Numbered from the stretch's first letter, positions 12,075 through 24,322 are shown. The stretch is 64,000 nucleotides of DNA from Macrocybe gigantea (GCA_011319805.1 SJRY01000075.1:186001-250000); one strand, 5' to 3'. The notes: generated by a model from the letters alone, not told the origin. Program-made: numbers and translations.

Positions 12075-14104
12075 ATGCCGGCCTTTGATCCTGTCCGAGA
12101 TGCCGTCCTCAACTCGCCCATCACGCAAGTCCCGCCTGCGCTACCGCTACCGTCGCCCAGCAGCTCGTTATCATCGCCGCTGGCAAGCCCATCTCTGGGT
12201 CGAAGGGCTACAGATCTATCAATGCTGCTTAATTCTCAATCACACGAGCCACCTCTCCGCACTCCGCCGACGTCAAAGTCGTCCAGCCTTTCACACCTTC
12301 TACACAGCCAAGAAGACCACCCGGCAGACAACAAGCTGGATGCCTCCAGCCACTGACGCGGACGGCAACAGAACCTTCCTCCATGTCAAAAAGCACGAAA
12401 AGTCTGTTTTCATGCAGCCCATCACCCACTCGCGAGTCGCGTTCGCGGCCCTCGTCCTCGTCTTCTTCTATATCTATATCTCTGCAGCACCCCCTGGCTA
12501 CTGGACCCAGACCGTCTTCATCAAGCTCCGCCATGCTGCCGCCACCTCCGCCGCCTCGTCAGACGCCTTCAATTCCGTATAACCCCGGTGTCCGGATAAC
12601 GCCAGCTGCGTCCGTTCTCGTTCCTCTGTCATCATCAGAATTAGACCTGTATCGCGAAAAGCGATATCGCGGTCGTGGATCTATGCAGCTGTCCAGTCTC
12701 GGAAAGCGAAGAAGAGCGGACACCGAGTCTATGCGACATTCAGACGAACCGCATGCGAAACGATTGGAGGTTGATGTTGACGTAGTGGTTGACCACTGTC
12801 CGTTCGCTTCATCCTAATCCCTCTTTCTTTCGGTCCTGATGTATCGCTTGTTTATAGACAATTCCCGTCCGAATGTCGGTGTCGTACAACGACGCAAGTC
12901 CCCAATTATTGGTTTGAAGAACTTCAACAACTGGGTCAAATCCGTTCTCATTACAAGGTTTGCTCATCCCGCGTTGGCGGCTTCGAAAACGAAAGCCGGC
13001 CCCCGAATGGATCTCATGGTGGTGGTCGCGAAAGAGATCGTCCGCAAGGGAGAGGCAAAGTTTTGGACATGGGTTGCGGCAAAGGGGGTGATATGACAAA
13101 ATGGGCAAAGGCGCGGATAAGAGAATTGTTTGCAGTCGGTTAGTGCCTTATTTTGCCCACCGTTCTTCGTCCGAAGTGATGTTAACGTAGTTGCCAGACA
13201 TCGCCTCTGTATCTGTAGAGCAGGCACAGTCGAGATGGCAGACGCTCAGCGGATCGAAATACGATGCGGCGTTTGCAGCTTTGGATTGCTACAGCAATCC
13301 GTTGACGGAGGCGTTTGGCCCTGATCAGCTCGGGGTGGATCCGTCATACGCCGATTCGGTTGGCTCGCAGTTGACGGGCGAGCCATTCGATGTCGTGTCT
13401 ATGCAATTTTGCATGCACTACGCTTTTGAGACCGCGGAGAAGGTCCGATGCATGCTAGACAATGTCAGTCGATACCTTCGCAGAGGGGGCGTATTTATAG
13501 GCACCATTCCGAATGCGGATATTCTATTGTAAGTGTTTCAGCTTCTCTCTCCATTTCTCCGCCATTGTATTCTTCAGGACGATCAATGACCTTTCTTTTC
13601 CTCCCCCAAGGGAGCATCTTGATGCTCTGCCGCCCGATACCTCCGACTTGTCCTTCGGAAATAGTGTGTATAGGATCCGTTTTGAGAAACGGACAGAGCA
13701 GCCAATGTTTGGACACAAGTACTGGTTCTATCTGGAGGATGCAGTGGAGAATGTCCCCGAGTATGTCGTCCACTGGGACAATTTCGTCAGGTCAGTCATT
13801 CCTCGCCTGCACTTCTTCTAAGCTTCAGGTTGAATTCGATTTTGTGCCTCAGCATGGCGGCCGAATACCATCTTCATCCCATCTACAAGCAAGAGTTCCA
13901 CGAGGTCTTTGCAGAACACCAAGATCACCCCGAATTCCGTCCTCTCTTGGTACGGATGCAGGTCGTTGACGACAACGGAGAAAGTGCCATGGACGAAGAC
14001 CAATGGGAGGCTGCTAGTATGTTGTTGCCTTTGAACCAGTCAGTAAACATGTCAGTGACTCTTTTCTAGACATATATATTGCTTTCGCCTTTGAGAAACG
14101 CTAA
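12075..14104 (+). CDS. ABD1: mRNA cap guanine-N7 methyltransferase (ABD1 type), with apparent frameshifts
   Basis: Methylates the guanosine cap of nuclear transcripts. Disordered N-terminus from MPAFDPVRDAV (12075), then RKSPIIGLKNFNNWVKSVLI and FAHPALAASKTK (12900-12995), SAM-binding VLDMGCGKGGDMTKWAKA (13060-13110), DIASVSVEQAQ, FDVVSMQFCMHYAFET, YLRRGGVFIGTIPNADILL, HLDALPPD, SFGNSVYRIRF, YWFYLEDAVENVPEYVVHW, and the terminal exon NIYIAFAFEKR (stop 14102-14104). Introns at the VVVDH/YNSRP, ELFAV/DIAS and ILL/EHLD joins are clean. Two places need one extra base: between 12240 and 12383 (one frame meets TGA at 12354-12356) and in the C-run at 13000-13004, where the frame must change to reach the SAM motif. 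No intron of plausible length explains either. The rest is fully conserved, so sequence error is the first guess; a damaged gene is possible. Confidence 0.9.
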
Positions 14105-14375
14105 TTCGCTTATTATCGTCATATTGTCATATCTTTGCCTGGTCCAAATGATAGTAAGAGCTCTTTTCAAAAAGACTTCACATCACCTGGCAATCGATGC
14201 CAGGCGACAAATTTGCGAACAGGTGCATCATATATAATCTTATATACTCGTAACGGGGCAGTTTACGATATCACAATGGAAACGAAAGTCGGAGACATAA
14301 AGACGGCACCAATCGTATGGTGGAATATTGTTACAAACGACGTAATGAACGCTAGATCCATGCTTAACTCGCCTT

Positions 14376-17300
14376 TTACTCTTGTCCAAAACCAACGGTT
14401 TCTCTGTTTCAAAGAAATCAGTCAACGTCCATTGCAAATTAAGAAAGAATACGCACTCGACAGCAAGTGTGAGTTTCTGTTCAAGACTGGCATAGTCCTT
14501 GTAAGGCGGTAGATCGATACGATTGAAGCAAGTGTGGCTCTTCGGTAGCTGGGATGGATCTCCCGATTTTTCGATGGTGAAGCGCCGGGGCCCATCCGAG
14601 CCTTGCAGATCTTTGAACCCATTGACAGGTATCCGAGAGGTGCCTGTGGCGAACTGAAGAAGCCGCGACTTGCGTTCTGGAGGCCAGCTCCGGACACATT
14701 TCCAGAACCACTGAATAACCTCATCGTTAACCTCATAGCCACGGTAATCTGTAAACTTTGACCAGTCGTCCCTGTAAAGCAGTTCAAAGAGACAAGCACA
14801 CAAGGAGCGTAAAGCACATACACATCAATCTCCGACATGCCGCCAATCAATAATTCTAATTCGCGCTCATCGAAGACTGTGATAAGGTCCTGGGGTATAA
14901 GCTCGTTAAAGCCCGACATGAAGGCCTCAAATTGCTCCTTGACCCGCTTAGAGATTCGGTAATCAACGACGAGCTCGACATATTCCTTCTTGTTTTCCTC
15001 CGTTACTGGAACATCGGCACCCCCAGATTTCAGCTCGATGGTGACCATTTCGCCAAAGCGTTCCTCGACTGTGGTAAATGTTTCATCTATGACATCTGTT
15101 ATATCATTCTCGCTAGATAAACGGTCAAGATCACGACGCCAAAGAGATGGGAGGGCGGACATACAGCATCCATGTCAAACCACGATGCAACTCCGCGTCA
15201 ACACTTTCTAGATCGGACAAGGTCACCTTCTTCTTCAATATCATTTTGTAGAAGCTGACGATGAAATACGCGTCCAAAAAGCGGCGGTGGAAGATACCAA
15301 GTCCGAGGCAACGACCGATGAATTTGAAGTAATTCAAATGTTCGGGGTTGACACCAGAAGCAGGGTTAATTTGGAGGGTATAATTGTCGTGCGCAGAATA
15401 CTCGAACAGACAATAAAAGGGGTTGAACATTTCGTGCGAAAGTAGGAAGAAAAATTCCCTGACATGGCATTAAGCGTCGAAAGAGTTATGGATGAAATTC
15501 AACGTTGCACACCTTGACAATCCTCCATAATCCAATCCATCTTCACCGTCGAATTTGATCATGAGACGTTTCTTCAAATCATTAGGCGTTTGCCTCATGA
15601 TTTCGGCGTAGCTATCTTCGAATATGTGGTTACGTCGGACCTTGATTTGGCAATTGCCGGGCTGGGCCCGCATGGCAGGTTGACTCCTGAAGTAGATCAG
15701 CTTCCTTCTGAAATCACGTTTGTACTGGGGTACGTTGGCGTCAAGGGTAGATGGGAGTCGAGGATCATCCCATGTCGTGGTTTTTGTGTTGTGATCCACG
15801 AAGTATACCCTCGCCGTTGAGGTGAGACGCATCTCCCATCCGGATGGCAAGGGGCCAAGCTGCGAGATGGCCTGTGGCTGGAGGGCAGAACCTTGACCAT
15901 TAGGACCCATTACCCGAATGATAGTCTGTCGTCGGGGGTCGACCCATGTCGTTGTGCGAGTATTGTGATCAACATAATAAGGGCGACCCTCAGGTGTATA
16001 TCGTTCTTCCCAGCCATGAGGCAGAGCCCCTGAACCAGCTGTAGTATTTCCTGTTGAGATCGTTGTTGGGGCTGCAGCTCCGGCTGTCTGCTGAGGAGTT
16101 GCCAATGACGCGCGATTGTTTGCTTCCAAAAGGTCATCGGCAAGGACACGGCGCGCGTGTTGATCACGAGCGGCGTTAGTCTCGTTGTCTTGAACGTGGT
16201 TGTTGACGGCTGGATTGAAGGAAGGCCTATTCCAAGTAGTAGTTCGAGTGTTGTGATCGACGTAATACGTCCGACCCAAGGGGTCGATCCTCCTTTCCCA
16301 GCCAGGGGTAGGGGACCAAATTGGTCTACGTTGGGATTGAAGTTGCGCATTTGCGAGTTTTGATTGGTCGCAGTCACAGGTGCCTGCGCCGCCGGGGATG
16401 CGACTGCCGGTGGAGCTGTAGCGGCGGGTTGGGCCGCAGGTGATGACGCGCTGGCTGGGCGGGATGCCGGGGTCGGCGATGGTTGAACTGATGGCTCTGG
16501 TTCAGGTGCTGTTGTGACATTCGGGGACGGCATTGAGATAGGGCTGCTGTCAGGCGCGGTGGCGTGGGAACTCGGCGTTCGGGAAAGCGCAGTGCTCGAT
16601 GAGGCTTGCAATGTTAGGTTAGATGTACTGGCGGATGGCGAGTTGTTCAGACCCATGTCTGCGAGGGCTGAGGTAAGGCCAGACACTTGCGATGGGCCGG
16701 GATTAGCTATGGGTTGAGCGACATTCGTGGATAGATAAAGAATGAGCTTTCCGTGGACGACCAAATTGTCGTTTGAACGCTTTAAGTCAAGGGACAACAT
16801 TTCTAGTGTGGGTTGCGAAGATGAACACATTTTCAGTATTTGAAGGGAAAAGGACACACCATGGCCGCCCAACTCGAGGTCCAGCACATCACCTACGCGC
16901 ACATTCACGACACCCAAGAAACCCTGATCCCTCCTCTTGAATTTACGTTGATCGAATATTTGTACAGCGACCACAGACGACTCTTTGACGGTGCTAGATC
17001 GTCAAAAGCAGGTGTGAAGTGCGGTCAGAAACCGGGAAGTGAATGCGCACATATCGAAGCTTTCGTTCCAGTATGGGTTGAGCGTCCTTTTGATGACACT
17101 CGTCGTATGCGTCTGCTCCGCGTCAACAGTTATGACAGCAAATGGATCGGGAAGACGAAAAACATCGCGCTTAGAAAGGCCGTCCGCAGCGACGACTAAA
17201 TTGGGGTGTCGCGACCGACGATCGGAAACAGGTCAGCTAGGATACAGTAGCAAGCCAAAATCAGCGACACTGACTCGTTACTCTAATTTTCTTCCTTCTG

Positions 17301-17376
17301 CAGAGAACGTGAGCCACGATTTTTGGCCTTCGTATGAAGGACCGACTCACAGGACATTGGGAGGAGGCACAGACAT
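14376..17376 (-). CDS. RSP5: HECT E3 ubiquitin ligase, Rsp5/NEDD4 family (C2-WW3-HECT)
   Basis: Ubiquitinates membrane transporters and other PY-motif substrates. The first coding exon is only 26 nt (17351-17376, MSVPPPNVL), chosen because it joins in phase to [21 protein letters not shown]2 domain: [43 protein letters not shown] (16900-17200). Pro/Ala/Ser-rich linker (16380-16720). Three WW domains: around [38 protein letters not shown] and [20 protein letters not shown] (15740-16310). HECT domain from [15 protein letters not shown], with [37 protein letters not shown] and [11 protein letters not shown]; the catalytic cysteine is in [14 protein letters not shown]. The last exon gives ETVGFGQE and the stop at 14376-14378. 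Full-length and intact. It is divergently paired with the Atg38-like gene. Confidence 0.97.
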
Positions 17377-17571
17377 GACGAATATCGGCCTAGGGTGGTC
17401 AAGGTTGATGCTGTACGGACGAAGGAGGTGGAATAGGACGAGGTGGTCCCCTCGCAGTGATGGTCGCTGAACAACGATGAGCAAAGCAGAGAAATGACTG
17501 AGTCACACGTCAGCATGTCACGCGTCACGATGCCAAATATAGTGAGAGGACACAGCCTCCGCTTTCCAGCC

Positions 17572-19164
17572 ATGTCCCACATACCGATGCCCATGAACAC
17601 CGTAATATCTTTCATATGTGCTTCGAATGCCATGCATTGATTGCATCTGCAGGCCCATCAGCACGCTGCAAATGCCGAGGATTATCTCAAGGATGGACTG
17701 CTCATCCCAGCTGTTCGAGAACACGAGAAAGCGGCTGAAGCTTTTCAAGCTGCTGTAGAGCGCAGCCACGACGAATCAGTTTGGTCTATCTTTGCCATTT
17801 CATTCACATTGTCCCGTTGAAGAATCTGCCATGCATAGGCAAAAAGGACTCTTCGATTGCTTTACAATGATCACTGCAAGGCTGCAAAGGACCTTCGGAG
17901 ACGGATAGAAAAACTGAAGGAGGAAGGCAAGGATCCATCTGCTCCTCAGAAGCCCGAATCCCACGCCCCGCTGCAACACGAAGTAGTCCCCATCCACACC
18001 CTACTGCTCCAAGATCTGTTCCCTCCCCTCCACCAAACCGACCGATGACAGATTCCCAGAACACCGGCGACGAATCATTCATGCTTTTGGCTGGGCAGCG
18101 CGTGAGCGACATGCCTTTGTTGGGGTGCTCAACAACATGACACGACCACTTCTGCAGTCTGATCCAGGAGACGCCTTCAATCAATTTTGGAACATCATGC
18201 AAGGAATGCTAGACAATCTCTCTCAACCAGTTGCATTTGCCACTGCACCTCTGGGCAATTTGGACGCTGCGTCAGCGGGCTCAAAGACGCCTCCTGTCCG
18301 CGAATCAGCACATAGCAGCGATACCGACGCTGATGAGCCTATCTTCTCCCGACTTTCCCGGCGCATGGGAGTGAAGCGAGACTCTCAACGGAATCCACAA
18401 CCCCAACCCGACACGGCGATAGATGATGAAGAGTTTGACGACTCTTTGTTTGATGACGGTCAGGATGATGATCATTTCAATGAATTCTCAAGCACCGATA
18501 TAGACTGTTTCGTGCAGGTGACGACCTCTCAGAGTCATTTCTCGTGATTCCCTCTGGCAACGGCCCCTCGCCGGCGGCGCTTCGCCGTGAAAACTTGACC
18601 CTCAAAGCCGAACTCAGCACGTTGCAAAAGCGGCTAGAAGCAGCCGAGAAGGTGATACAATTGCGCAAGGAGCAGGACATGCAACTCCGAGATAGTATAG
18701 TCCAAGCAACAAGAGAGGTATTCTCCTTGCCTCAGTTCCCTTCCCTCGGTGCCAAACCCGTTTCCTTTCAGGCACAGCGAGTGATAGGCGTGCCCCGGCC
18801 AGGAGGGCTAGAGTTCAGCAATCTCAACCTCAACGTTCCTTCCATGCATCTTCCTGGCATGGCTTCTCCTCGAGAGGCACAGTATGCTAAAAGAGTGAGG
18901 GAACTCGAGGAAGAGCTCAGGACTGCTCGAGCGGAAAACGAGAAGCAGGTAAAGGTTATTTTGCTTCCGCGGACATGCTTCCTGATATTTTGCTCTCCCA
19001 CGTAACAGAAAGCAATGATCGTCAAGTTTAGGGAGCGTTGGGAAAAGCTCAAAGAGTCTGCGAAGCGCAAGAAGGACGCGAAAGCAGCGACGGAGGCGGC
19101 CAGGACGAGTGTCCGCGAAAAAATAGTCGAAGAGCCAGAAGCCGAAGAAGAACTGGACTCGTAA
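17572..19164 (+). CDS. Atg38/NRBF2-like protein (MIT domain plus coiled coil)
   Basis: Members of this family bridge the autophagy-specific PI3-kinase complex I. The start ATG at 17572 gives MSHIPMPMNT and joins at 17653 to AHQHAANAEDYLKDGLLIPA, a helical MIT-like hairpin that continues VREHEKAAEAFQAAVE and AKRTLRLLYNDHCKAAKDLR (17653-17950). Then a Pro-rich stretch, NQFWNIMQGMLDNLS, an acidic low-complexity block (DTAIDDEEFDDSLFDDG, 18410-18460), a coiled coil (ALRRENLTLKAELSTLQKRL, 18570-18720), and a second coiled coil (YAKRVRELEEELRTARAENE, 18880-18960) ending EEPEAEEELDS at 19162-19164. The MIT plus coiled-coil plan and the conserved N-terminal HA..A.dyL pattern support Atg38/NRBF2; sequence divergence in this family is high, so the name is an inference. 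The first exon is short and less certain. Confidence 0.75.
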
Positions 19165-19285
19165 AGCATGACGTCATTCGACATTGCTTTGCTCTTTCGC
19201 TTTCTTTCTGTAGCAATAGCTTCTGATGTCTGCGAGACTTGGAAAATGGTTTAATAAACGGTGTACCATAGAGTTATCGTCCACC

Positions 19286-19933
19286 TCAGGCGAAGAGACC
19301 GAAATCGACGATACACAACGATTTGACGAAGGTCTCAAAGTTTGATTGGATAGTCTTCAGTTCCTGCTGCGTCACTGCACCTCCGCTCTCTGACCACGTT
19401 GGAATGTTGAACGTGACGACAAGATCAACCGGTTTCTCTTCAATCCGGTAAAGAGCCATCAAAATCTGGACCTCATCCGCTGTAGGCCTGTCGAATTTCG
19501 AGACAAGTTGGACGCCTGAAAGGACTATTGCTGAGGGTGTCCTGTCTCCCCTGTCGTTCAGCACTATGTTTATCTGACGGATCTCCGATGAGGAAGCGTC
19601 ATTGTCGTGAGCCAGTGAATTGAAGTGAAACCTAACGAGACTGGTTGAGTAACTTGGGCCAAGCATGATAATCATTTTTGCAAGACCTGACAGCTGCCGT
19701 GTTATCGGATGCCTCTACCTTCTGCAATATCTCGACGATGATGCTGGCACCTGACTCGGGATACAGAAAGACCTCTTGATTGTCAGGAATTTGACGGAGG
19801 TATCTTGAGACCGATAAGACATTTCCGGAACAAGCTTGTCTAGAGAGACGACCTACGAAGCGTCAACCAAGTCTGAAGGTATCTTTACTTTGATAGCTCC
19901 CCCATACAAGTCGCGGTCGATGAGTGTGCTCAT
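19286..19933 (-). CDS. MOG1: MOG1-like Ran-binding nuclear import factor
   Basis: Small nuclear protein that binds Ran/Gsp1 and affects nucleotide exchange during nuclear import. From ATG at 19931-19933: MSTLIDRDLYGGAIKVKIP, then an intron, LRQIPDNQEVFLYPESGASI and IVEILQKVEASDNTAA (19690-19800), a second intron, RFHFNSLAHDNDASSSEI (19600-19650), IVLSGVQLVSKFDRP, PVDLVVTFNIPTWSES (19380-19440), ending FGLFA with stop at 19286-19288. The LYGGAI opening and the RQIPDNQEVF block are hallmarks of Mog1. Expected length for the family (about 180-200 aa). It is head-to-head with NDC80, 110 nt apart, with a CACGTG box between. Confidence 0.9.
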
Positions 19934-19958
19934 CGTTGTGCAGAGACTGTGTTGTGAC

Positions 19959-19964
19959 CACGTG
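19959..19964. promoter_or_regulatory. CACGTG box in the MOG1/NDC80 divergent promoter
   Basis: Palindromic CACGTG in context GACCACGTGACC, within the 110-nt gap between two divergent start codons. In fungi this core is bound by bHLH factors such as Cbf1; binding here is inference. Confidence 0.45.
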
Positions 19965-20043
19965 ACCAGGAGTCATTTATCGCAACAACGCGTCCTGTCA
20001 CAGCCAACATGTTTATCGGTCCCATCAACACCACCCGCTCAAC

Positions 20044-22400
20044 ATGGCCGACGCTCGCCGACGATTCACGATGCAGCCTGCTCAGGATCCCCACGGAAAT
20101 ATGCGTTCTGCAATTCCTGTGCCCGCCCCGACCACCATCAAGAAGCCACCTTCCAACGTCCGCATGTCACTGGCTGGCCCTGCCCTTCGCGCACCATACC
20201 TGACACCCTCTGCGCCTGCGCACGTCATGAACCCGCGTCAGTCGATGATGCGGTCGCACAATGCGAATCCACTCCTGCAAAGCGTGTCAAAACCCAACTA
20301 CGGCCGCACTCCATTGAACAGGTTAGTACTGCACTTCAGTGCCAAGGTTTGCATCTTGACATGCACGGTCTTTGTCGCGTTTTGATCCTTTAACCTGCAG
20401 CAGCGTGCGCCGTGGATCTGTGTGGACCGGAGCCGGTTCTATGGCCGCGCCTTCTAGTAGCCAAACACAGAAAGATCCGCGCCCCCTGCGCGAGCGCAAT
20501 TACCAGGCCAGAATGCGGCAGGACATTCTAAACTACCTCCAGGGCTCCGGATTCGAAATCTCCATGCAGAATCTCATCAGTCCCACTGGAAAGGACTACA
20601 GGGCAATATTTGATTTTCTCGTTTTGACGCTTGATCCTGCACATCCTCTGAACCAGAACGCTCGGTTCGAGGACGAATTCGTACCTGCTCTAAAGGCCTT
20701 GCGCTACCCTTTTGCACACCAACTCGACAATAAATGGCTCGCTGCTCCTGCCAGCATGCATTCGTGGCCTTCTCTGCTAGGCGTCCTCCACTGGATGGTT
20801 GAAATGTGCAAGGTACGTTCATTCGTCTGGCGTGCAGCGAACCCTCTTCACCTCATCCTGATCGTCGCCAGCTCCATGAGCAGTATCTGACGAGCGGGCA
20901 TCCTACTCTCCAAAACCCAGATAACGTCCCCGAGGAGTTCGACGATCCCTTTGACCACAAAGCCGTCGCATTTGATTATTTTGACCAAGCGTATACTGTG
21001 TGGTTGGATCTCATCGACGAATTCGTAGAACCTAATCAGTATCTGGAGGACAGATATGGTCTGCTCTCATTCAAACGATCCCATTCCTTCAGCTGAGTTG
21101 ATACATAGCTAGGAAGGATGAAAGAGTTCGCGCAGACCTAGAGGAACAGACCAATCTACTTAACCAGGCCAAGGCAGAGCTCAATAAACTCAAGTCGTCC
21201 GCGGTATGAATCCTTGTAGTGACAAAGTCCAATACTCATCGGCGTCACTAGGCGCCAGTTTCCAAACTCCAGAACGAACATGACTTGCTCACCGCCGATA
21301 GCGAAAAATTCCAAAGGATCCTGCAACAATACGAGAGCAGAAAAAAGAAGTTGATCGATACAATTGCATACGAGAAAGCTGACTTGGCAAACGGATGTAC
21401 GTCGCTTTCCCCGTGGTGATGATCGAGCTCAATCTGAGACACTCTCGAGCTTCACATCTTGACCAGCTAAACCAGGAGCTTGAAAAACTGGCTGAAATCG
21501 TGAAGACGCAAAATTTGACTCCAGAAGAAGTGCATCGCATGAATACCGATCACGAAATGCTCTCCCGAAGCTTGGAAGACCTCAGACAAAGAATTACGGA
21601 GACGCACAAAGTCGTGATGAGTCTTGAAGTCAATGTCACACACAGGGCTGAAGCAGCGGAGGAGGCGTTGGACGCTTACACCAACTTGCTATCTTCCCTC
21701 GAGCTCTTTCCTCCATTATCGCCGCCATTTGAAGACGCTGACCTGAGACTAGAGCTGAATACGGCAGCATCGAACACACAGCAGCTTTTGATAGGCGCCG
21801 ACATCAGGAAAATCGTAAAGCCTACTCTGAGCGGAATCGCGGAATCCAAGCGGTCGGCGCGTGCAACGCTGGAGAGCGAGCGCATAAAATTGGACAATGA
21901 GCTCGATCAGCTGACGCTAGAATGCGAAAACGTAGACGAAGAGATCAACGAGCTGGACAAGAAGGTCGCCGCGCTTAACGAACAGGCGGACGACTTGCGA
22001 GATGTGAGTTTGCAGACGCTCTTCGTGCCTTTTACTCGCAGACTGATGGCATGTTGTATTGTAGGCTGCTCAACAGGAGGCACTCGTCGCCAGTGGAGAG
22101 GCCGCACGCCTTGAACGTGATCTGGCGCATGCCCGGACAGCTGCTTTGGCCAATGGAATGGGAGTCAAGTCCCGCCTGCAGGCACTGCAATTCGAGTTGA
22201 GTTGCGGCCTTTGAATCACCGAAACACGACCTTCTGACATGTCGCGTATTGCTAGCTATCGAGAACAGATCGAAAAAGTGTCGCGGTTAAAGGAAGAGAC
22301 GGTTCGGGCTATTATCAAGAACAGTCACGACATCGCCATATTTAAAGAAGAGATCTCTCAACATCTGAGAGAGCTGAAAGACTTTGCGGACTCGATTTGA
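20044..22400 (+). CDS. NDC80: Kinetochore protein NDC80/HEC1
   Basis: Microtubule-binding subunit of the outer-kinetochore Ndc80 complex. Basic unstructured N-tail MADARRRFTMQPAQDP with PNYGRTPLN (20044-20330), then a calponin-homology domain: RPLRERNYQARMRQDILNYL, SPTGKDYRAIFDFLVLTLDP, EDEFVPALKALRYPF, APASMHSWPSLLGVLHWMVE (20480-20810). After two introns, DDPFDHKAVAFDYFDQAYTVW, then a long coiled coil (21110-22390) that includes the loop region PPLSPPFEDADLRLELN. Ends LRELKDFADSI at 22398-22400. Introns are GT-AG and the reading is continuous. About 700 residues, normal for fungal Ndc80. Confidence 0.96.
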
Positions 22401-22674
22401 TGGGCTATCTTTCTTGATTTTTATTTGCATCCGTGTACTTGTAGCATGCTGGTTGGTAACTTCAACATGGGAAGTTGTTGTTCGGCACTTTTGTGCAGCT
22501 ACACGTTTTACTGTATGACACGAGTAATGGGCGTGATAATATTGCTTATCGTCTTGCATGAACGCAACGGTCAACGAGTAGAAAAGAATGGCAGGCATGC
22601 TCATTGCATTCTCCTTACAGCTCTGTGCGGCGTGTGTGTTGCTAGTAATGTGATACAAGCTCAGAGTAAAACCG
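22401..22674. other. Convergent intergenic region NDC80 / ERI1-like
   Basis: 274 nt between two stop codons, expected to hold both 3' UTRs. Open frames on both strands here lack any family signal and run into the C-terminal exon of the minus-strand gene. Nothing else seen. Confidence 0.5.
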
Positions 22675-24143
22675 TTAAATCGGGCGGTAAAGGTCATCCA
22701 AAATCTGTCCATGTTTACCCATCCATTGCCACCGCCGATTGGGGTGAACGACGGTGTTCGGCTGCAAAGAAACACCTCGCTTGGCAAGCTCCGTAATCAC
22801 CCTCGCAAGGTTGCGAGAATCCTGAGAAATGTCTGCATTGAGGACATTATGTGGCCTCTGGAATCAAAGAAAATGACTGACGTCTATACCAGAATGTTGT
22901 CGGCCCTCAAAGGCGGGAAGGCCTAGAGCACCCAATTGAGCTGCAATGTTGAGTGAGCGTCGTTTCGGGCCGGTCCAGACCTTGCGGCTGCATCAGCTGG
23001 TCAAGAATGAGCGATATCAACGCAATCGCACTTTTGCTCCTGTGGTGGCTTTCTCTGCGACAGCCTGATAGTATAGCCAGCCCATTACTACCGTCCGAAT
23101 GTCCAAGATATCGCCCTGCAGCCATAAAGGCATCCGAATCTACCATTTTGAAATCCAAAAAAGTGCATATATGTATCTGCGAAAGATTGCAATTCTCATC
23201 GACACGACAACTAACCTTGGAGATAAAGCATTGTTTCACGACGAAATCTCGAACGTCAAAGGGACCATCGCTGCACCAGCAAAAACGAAGCAATCGCTCC
23301 CCGGTCTCTTTGTCAATTAAACCATGTTTAACCAGAAATTCCTGGAACGAGTCCAGGACCTCCGAAAAAATGGGTGCCGCATCGACTTGCTCCTGTTGGC
23401 GTTCGCCTGTAAGTGTCAAGTGCGTTGGACAAGAATGAAACTTACCTGTGTTATGCCTGTCAGCGCCGTGCAAAAGTCGGAAAGAAGAGGTCGCCATGTG
23501 GGCCTGACAAAGCTGCGAAATTCAGCGACGACTTCTAGTTTGCTCGCCCGGTTGTCGTCCGTCCTATCTTTCCATTTCATCAGGCATACGGGGAACTCCT
23601 AGGAACGTCGAAAGAATGTTAAGTGAAAGGGGACTGTAATGGATATTTTTGACTGACTATGATTTCATTTGGGAAATCGAAGTCAGTGCCTTGATGGCAG
23701 GTTGCCTCGACGTCAAGGACTAGAAAGGCATCATAGAGTTGTTTGGATTTAGGCAGCGGGGCCAATTCGATCGTAGTGGTTTCTGCGCTGGCAGATTTCT
23801 TTGTTGCACGGACTCTGCGTGCGAAACGCATTGATGGGGAGGCCCGCGGGGTCGATGAAGGAGTGCTATCGAAGTCGATTGCTTGACGGCGTTGAATCCT
23901 CGCGAGAATGTTGCGCAGAGAATATGTATGAGAGTTATGTTGTGTATGCGAAGGCGGTGAATGCGTGGATGTTCCTCTGGATTTATCGTCCGAGTAGTTC
24001 AGCATGTACCCTTTATAGTACCATCTGAGAAGGCACGTTGCAGCAACAAGTGCGGCACAGATGATCCAATTCTCCGCAAGGACCCTGAGATGTGGATTGC
24101 GAAACGCAGGTTCGGAAAAGCAGCTCGCCAGTTCTGTGAGCAT
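22675..24143 (-). CDS. ERI1-like DEDDh 3'-5' exonuclease with N-terminal membrane segment
   Basis: RNA 3'-5' exonuclease of the ERI1/PRNP-interacting family. From ATG 24143: MLTELASCFSEPAF, then a hydrophobic helix WIICAALVAATCLLRW (residues about 27-42), a basic Ser-rich linker, and the nuclease core. DEDDh residues: D and E in LVLDVEATC (23700-23725), D in CWCSDGPFDVRDF after the EVLDSFQEFLVKHGLID helix, and H and D in RQHSGIDDTRN near 22900. Conserved NEIIEFPVCLMKWKD and LTGITQEQVDAAP joins confirm the introns. C-terminus HPNRRWQWMGKHGQILDDLY, stop at 22675-22677. The membrane segment is unusual for ERI1; an internal Met just after it would give a soluble form. It lies head-to-head with CMS1. 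Confidence 0.88.
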
Positions 24144-24250
24144 GCCTCGATAAAAATGACCCTGCTATGGGGCCGGCCTGACAGGGGTTGAATGGTGAAT
24201 AGGCAATGGTCGCAATCATGGAATAAAATCAAGAAAGTCATTTAGCAGAT

Positions 24251-24256
24251 CACGTG
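24251..24256. promoter_or_regulatory. CACGTG box in the ERI1-like/CMS1 divergent promoter
   Basis: CACGTG in context AGATCACGTGCTGATC, in the 179-nt gap between two divergent starts. Functional role inferred only from position and recurrence in other divergent gaps of this window. Confidence 0.4.
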
Positions 24257-24322
24257 CTGATCATTGACAGAATTTCACAGCTTTTCTGTTCAACACCGTC
24301 AACGACGAACGGCTCTGCTGAG

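Noticed and set aside
15910..16974. 354-codon minus-strand frame spanning C2 and linker of RSP5
   Set aside because: Mostly real RSP5 exons plus intron read-through; the final third runs off-frame behind the first WW domain, so it is not a separate gene.
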